From Bryobacterales bacterium (GTDB lineage Bacteria; Cyanobacteriota; Vampirovibrionia; Obscuribacterales; Obscuribacteraceae), in assembly GCA_903970295.1 (NCBI GenBank), contig CAJCHQ010000140.1:1-7330 (forward strand): a stretch of DNA of 7,330 nucleotides, read 5' to 3'. A model generated the notes under the pieces. That model saw nothing but the letters and a program-made list of their open reading frames with translations, had not been told where the DNA came from and did no database searches. The position numbers were made by a program, and so were the translations under genes. Of this stretch, positions 4,925 to 7,330 are shown one piece after another (positions within the stretch are counted from its first letter, which is position 1; each line of letters opens with the position of its first letter).

Positions 4925-5944
4925 GTGAAAACAGAATTCAAAAGCAAAAATTATCCAGCCGGTTTCTTGCCGGCGCAGAACAAATCAGAAGCAGTCGTTC
5001 GCACGCTCACTCTTCGGATACCCGGCAGCACAGCCAATCTTGGACCAGCCTTCGACACCATGGCACTGGCACTGCGCCTGCACACATGGTTGCAATTCAC
5101 AGTGTTGAAAGAAGAACAAGATTCTTGGCCTCTGGTCACCAAGCACGGCAAACTGGCTGAAGAATTACCTGTAAACAAGAGCAACCTGGTTTATCAGGTG
5201 CTGAGCAAATTGTGGCACGGTGACGCCGATTTACTCGCTCGAATTCGCATAGCAATATATACCGACATTCCTACCGGGCGCGGTTTAGGCAGCAGCGCAA
5301 GCGCCATTGTCGGTGCGGCGTATGGCGCTAGTGTTTTGTCCGGCGATGTCGTTCACGCCAATCAATTGCTGCTTGATTGCACCCAATTCGAAGGACACAT
5401 AGACAATTTGTCCGCCAGCCTTTTCGGCGACCTGGTGATTTCGCACTTCGAGCCTCAAACCGCTAATTCGTTCGCTAGATCGAAAGCGAATATCATCACT
5501 CAAAAAGTGAATTGGCCACAACAGTGGAGAGTTATTGCTTGTGTGCCTAACTACCCTCTCAGCACTGACAAAGCGCGAGCAGCAATTCCCCAGTCACTGC
5601 CTAAAGCCGATGTCGTGCACAATCTGCAGCGGGTCGCTATGCTCACGGCGGCGATTCACAGCGCCGATGACGAACTTCTGAGCCAAGCCTTGCACGATAA
5701 GTTGCATGAGCCATATCGACAAGAACTCGTGCCCGAGCTAGGAGAACTACAATCGCTTCTGGCCGAATCACCGATACTCGGCTGCGTTTTAAGTGGCGCA
5801 GGTTCTTCTGTTTTAGTCATCGTCCAGGAAAAGAACAAATCTGAGATTCTGACTATCCTCAACGATTGGGCCGATCGCAAAGCGGAGACTCCGACAGTCC
5901 TCGATCTGGAAGTTGATAGAGAAGGGCTGACGCAAATTAGTTGA
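4925..5944 (+). CDS. thrB: Homoserine kinase (GHMP family); start uncertain
   Basis: Homoserine kinase uses ATP to phosphorylate homoserine to O-phosphohomoserine, the ThrC substrate. Homology starts at VVRTLTLRIPGSTANLGPAFD (from 4994), the GHMP motif 1. The ATP-binding motif 2 PTGRGLGSSASA is encoded at about 5270-5305, the family motif GHIDN follows at about 5393-5407, and motif 3 LSGAGSSVLV lies near the C-terminus. The frame is open back to a GTG at 4784 (386 residues), but family members are about 300-320 residues and the first 70 look unrelated. No in-frame ATG precedes motif 1. Candidate starts are GTG 4784, TTG 4868, GTG 4916, GTG 4925 and TTG 4967, none with a good Shine-Dalgarno. 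GTG 4925 (339 residues) is a compromise. The stop overlaps the lysC start. Function is secure; the start is not. Confidence 0.92.
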   Translation: MKTEFKSKNYPAGFLPAQNKSEAVVRTLTLRIPGSTANLGPAFDTMALALRLHTWLQFTVLKEEQDSWPLVTKHGKLAEELPVNKSNLVYQVLSKLWHGDADLLARIRIAIYTDIPTGRGLGSSASAIVGAAYGASVLSGDVVHANQLLLDCTQFEGHIDNLSASLFGDLVISHFEPQTANSFARSKANIITQKVNWPQQWRVIACVPNYPLSTDKARAAIPQSLPKADVVHNLQRVAMLTAAIHSADDELLSQALHDKLHEPYRQELVPELGELQSLLAESPILGCVLSGAGSSVLVIVQEKNKSEILTILNDWADRKAETPTVLDLEVDREGLTQIS

Positions 5945-7179
5945 TGACGACTTCCAGCCCACTCAGCGTCCTCAAATTTGGCGGTACGTCCGTCAAAAAT
6001 ATTGCGCGTATTCAGCATGTAGCCGATATCGTTAAAGACCGCTTGCAGTCGGGACCTTTGATTGTGGTTTTGTCGGCGATGGGCGACACCACCGACTATT
6101 TGATCAAAATGGCGCGGCAGTGCACACAAACTCCAGACAAGAGAGAACTCGATTCCTTGCTCTCAACCGGCGAGCAAATTTCGATTACTTTACTTTCGAT
6201 CGTTCTGCGCTCGATGAACATTCGCTCCAAATCTTTCACGGCTTATCAAGTCGGCATTTTCACCGAAACGGTTTTCAATAAAGCCCGCATCATCGATCTC
6301 AAAACAGATGCATTGCAAAACGCTCTGGCAGATAATGAAGTTTTGATCGTAGCTGGGTTTCAGGGCATAACTCGCACTGGCGAAATAACCACTCTCGGTC
6401 GCGGCGGTTCGGACACTACCGCGGTCGCCCTGGCGGCGGCGATGAATGCCCAGGTTTGCGACATATTTACCGATGTGGACGGAATCTACACAGCCGATCC
6501 CAACGCCATTCCCAAAGCCCGGCTGTTATCCACAATCTCGTACGAAGAGGTATTGGAAATGGCTCGCCTGGGCGCTCAGGTGATTCATCCCCGGGCTGTT
6601 GAATTGGGCCGCCAGTACGGTGTCAAGCTCCGCGTACGCAATACTTTCAAGCCTGAGCATGCGGGCACAACGATTCAGGGAGGAAAAGATTTGGAAATCT
6701 ACCGCACCGTCAGTGGTGTCGCAGTCGACAAAGACCAAGCCCGCGTAGCGATCATGGACGTGCCGGATCAACCGGGTGTGGCTGGAAAAATTATGCGCGC
6801 GCTCGCCGACAAAAACATCGTCACGGACATGATCATGCAAGCAGTGCATCCGTCGTTGGGCTTAAACAATGTTACTTTCACCGTACACGAGACCGACGTT
6901 GAAGAAAGCGTTGCCGTAATGCAAGAACTCAAAGCCAAATTGAGAGCCGGAGAAGTTTTGGCCGATCCGGATATTGCTAAAGTCAGTTTGATCGGTGTCG
7001 GTATGATTGGCCAACCGGACATCGCTGCTAAATTCTTCGAAGTTCTTGGTGAGAGCGGCATCAACATCAAAATGATCGCCACGAGCGAAATGAAATTGAC
7101 GTGTGTTGTCAGTCGTGATGACGCACAACGAGCGGCAAAATTGATCCACGACGCTTTCGAATTGGATCAAGCCAAATAA
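5944..7179 (+). CDS. lysC: Aspartate kinase with two ACT domains
   Basis: Aspartate kinase phosphorylates aspartate to aspartyl-4-phosphate, the entry step to lysine, threonine and methionine. The 411-residue length is typical of the monofunctional bacterial form. KFGGTSV at 11-17 and STGEQ at 74-78 belong to the catalytic site, and TTLGRGGSDTTA at 149-160 is the nucleotide/substrate-binding Gly-rich motif. FTDVDGIYTADP (175-186) and HPRAVELGR (215-223) are also characteristic. Two ACT domains follow, about 265-330 (VAIMDVPDQPGVAGKIM) and 345-405 (VSLIGVGMIGQPDIAAKFF), the usual site of lysine and/or threonine feedback. The ATG overlaps the thrB stop in TGATG, which implies translational coupling; a TTG one codon earlier is less likely. 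No homoserine dehydrogenase domain is fused. An internal ribosome site may also produce a separate ACT-domain subunit. Confidence 0.97.
   Translation: MTTSSPLSVLKFGGTSVKNIARIQHVADIVKDRLQSGPLIVVLSAMGDTTDYLIKMARQCTQTPDKRELDSLLSTGEQISITLLSIVLRSMNIRSKSFTAYQVGIFTETVFNKARIIDLKTDALQNALADNEVLIVAGFQGITRTGEITTLGRGGSDTTAVALAAAMNAQVCDIFTDVDGIYTADPNAIPKARLLSTISYEEVLEMARLGAQVIHPRAVELGRQYGVKLRVRNTFKPEHAGTTIQGGKDLEIYRTVSGVAVDKDQARVAIMDVPDQPGVAGKIMRALADKNIVTDMIMQAVHPSLGLNNVTFTVHETDVEESVAVMQELKAKLRAGEVLADPDIAKVSLIGVGMIGQPDIAAKFFEVLGESGINIKMIATSEMKLTCVVSRDDAQRAAKLIHDAFELDQAK
6678..6684 (+). promoter_or_regulatory. Internal ribosome binding site inside lysC
   Basis: GGGAGGA lies six bases before an in-frame TTG at 6691, which is codon 250 of LysC. 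It is the strongest Shine-Dalgarno-like site seen next to a possible start in this window, and it sits at the junction of the kinase and ACT domains. It partly reflects the encoded Gln-Gly-Gly, so chance is possible. Confidence 0.45.
6691..7179 (+). CDS. Possible in-frame regulatory (beta) subunit of aspartate kinase
   Basis: If the TTG at 6691 is used, a 162-residue product identical to the end of LysC would be made, containing both ACT domains and none of the kinase domain. In Bacillus subtilis aspartokinase II and Corynebacterium glutamicum LysC, an in-frame internal start gives exactly such a beta subunit, which forms an alpha2beta2 enzyme with the full-length chain. As I recall, the C. 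glutamicum beta also begins near residue 250. Here the evidence is the Shine-Dalgarno and its position only. Many two-ACT aspartate kinases are homomeric, so this remains a proposal. Confidence 0.35.
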   Translation: MEIYRTVSGVAVDKDQARVAIMDVPDQPGVAGKIMRALADKNIVTDMIMQAVHPSLGLNNVTFTVHETDVEESVAVMQELKAKLRAGEVLADPDIAKVSLIGVGMIGQPDIAAKFFEVLGESGINIKMIATSEMKLTCVVSRDDAQRAAKLIHDAFELDQAK

Positions 7180-7186
7180 CAACAGT

Positions 7187-7330
7187 TCAGATATTAGTGC
7201 CAGGTACGGCGTAGAAGAAGCCCTTCAGCTCAGTATTTTCAGGCGCTTCCAGCGTGCTTTGCACCTTCACCTCAATATAACCCGGTAGCATGCCATTCTT
7301 GATTTTGAAAAATTTTAAATACATTGAAAA
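7187..7330 (-). CDS. Probable 3' end of a convergent gene, unknown function
   Basis: On the minus strand a frame is open from the window edge for 47 codons to TGA at 7189-7187, seven bases from the lysC stop. It reads FSMYLKFFKIKNGMLPGYIE, then continues through VKVQSTLEAPENTELKGFF to VPGTNI at the stop. The residue mix is protein-like, with no rare-residue clusters, and the frame fills the space after lysC exactly. An ATG at 7324-7322 could make it a 45-residue small protein, but its ribosome site would lie outside the window, so a longer gene cut by the edge is equally possible. No domain is recognised. Confidence 0.5.
   Translation of the reverse strand, partial: FSMYLKFFKIKNGMLPGYIEVKVQSTLEAPENTELKGFFYAVPGTNI

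Noticed and set aside
4705..5160. 151-codon + strand frame overlapping thrB as a real gene
   Set aside because: Its second half lies across the conserved thrB motifs in another frame, and its sequence is Arg/Ser-rich in the way typical of shadow frames.
5941..5943. TTG 5941 as the lysC start
   Set aside because: The next codon is ATG and makes the common TGATG overlap with the thrB stop; the TTG adds only one residue.

Overview
This window carries the threonine branch of the aspartate amino-acid pathway. On the + strand it has homoserine dehydrogenase (hom, its 5' end cut by the window edge), threonine synthase (thrC), homoserine kinase (thrB) and aspartate kinase (lysC). With aspartate-semialdehyde dehydrogenase (not in the window), these four enzymes convert aspartate to threonine. 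ACT regulatory domains are recognisable at the end of Hom (one) and of LysC (two), so both control points of the pathway are here.

Layout. 2-1189 hom (partial) and 1247-2335 thrC look like one transcription unit, with a 57-base gap and a clear Shine-Dalgarno sequence before thrC. 2336-2594 is non-coding; it holds a short direct-repeat cluster and a strong terminator that serves the minus strand. 2595-3782 and 3862-4296 are two minus-strand genes of unknown function. The first encodes a secreted protein with three diverged repeats of about 90 residues and a cysteine-bearing repeat tail. The second encodes a small cysteine-free protein without a signal peptide. 4297 to about 4924 is a divergent intergenic region with several inverted repeats. 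thrB (about 4925-5944) and lysC (5944-7179) overlap by one base. At the right edge, 7187-7330 on the minus strand, is the probable tail of a convergent gene.

The organism is a bacterium of middling GC content (about 50% in the threonine genes by hand sampling, higher in the minus-strand pair). Shine-Dalgarno sequences and a Rho-independent terminator are visible. From memory, the ThrC sequence resembles cyanobacterial threonine synthases, so a member of Cyanobacteriota or a non-photosynthetic relative is plausible. This is inference only.

Points most worth a second look: the secreted repeat protein with its GNDCIxGVxC tail; the GC-richer minus-strand pair that splits an otherwise co-directional threonine cluster; a good internal ribosome binding site in lysC at the place where a separate regulatory beta subunit begins in other bacteria; and the hairpins in the divergent intergenic region. 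No RNA gene, CRISPR array, transposase or attachment site was seen.
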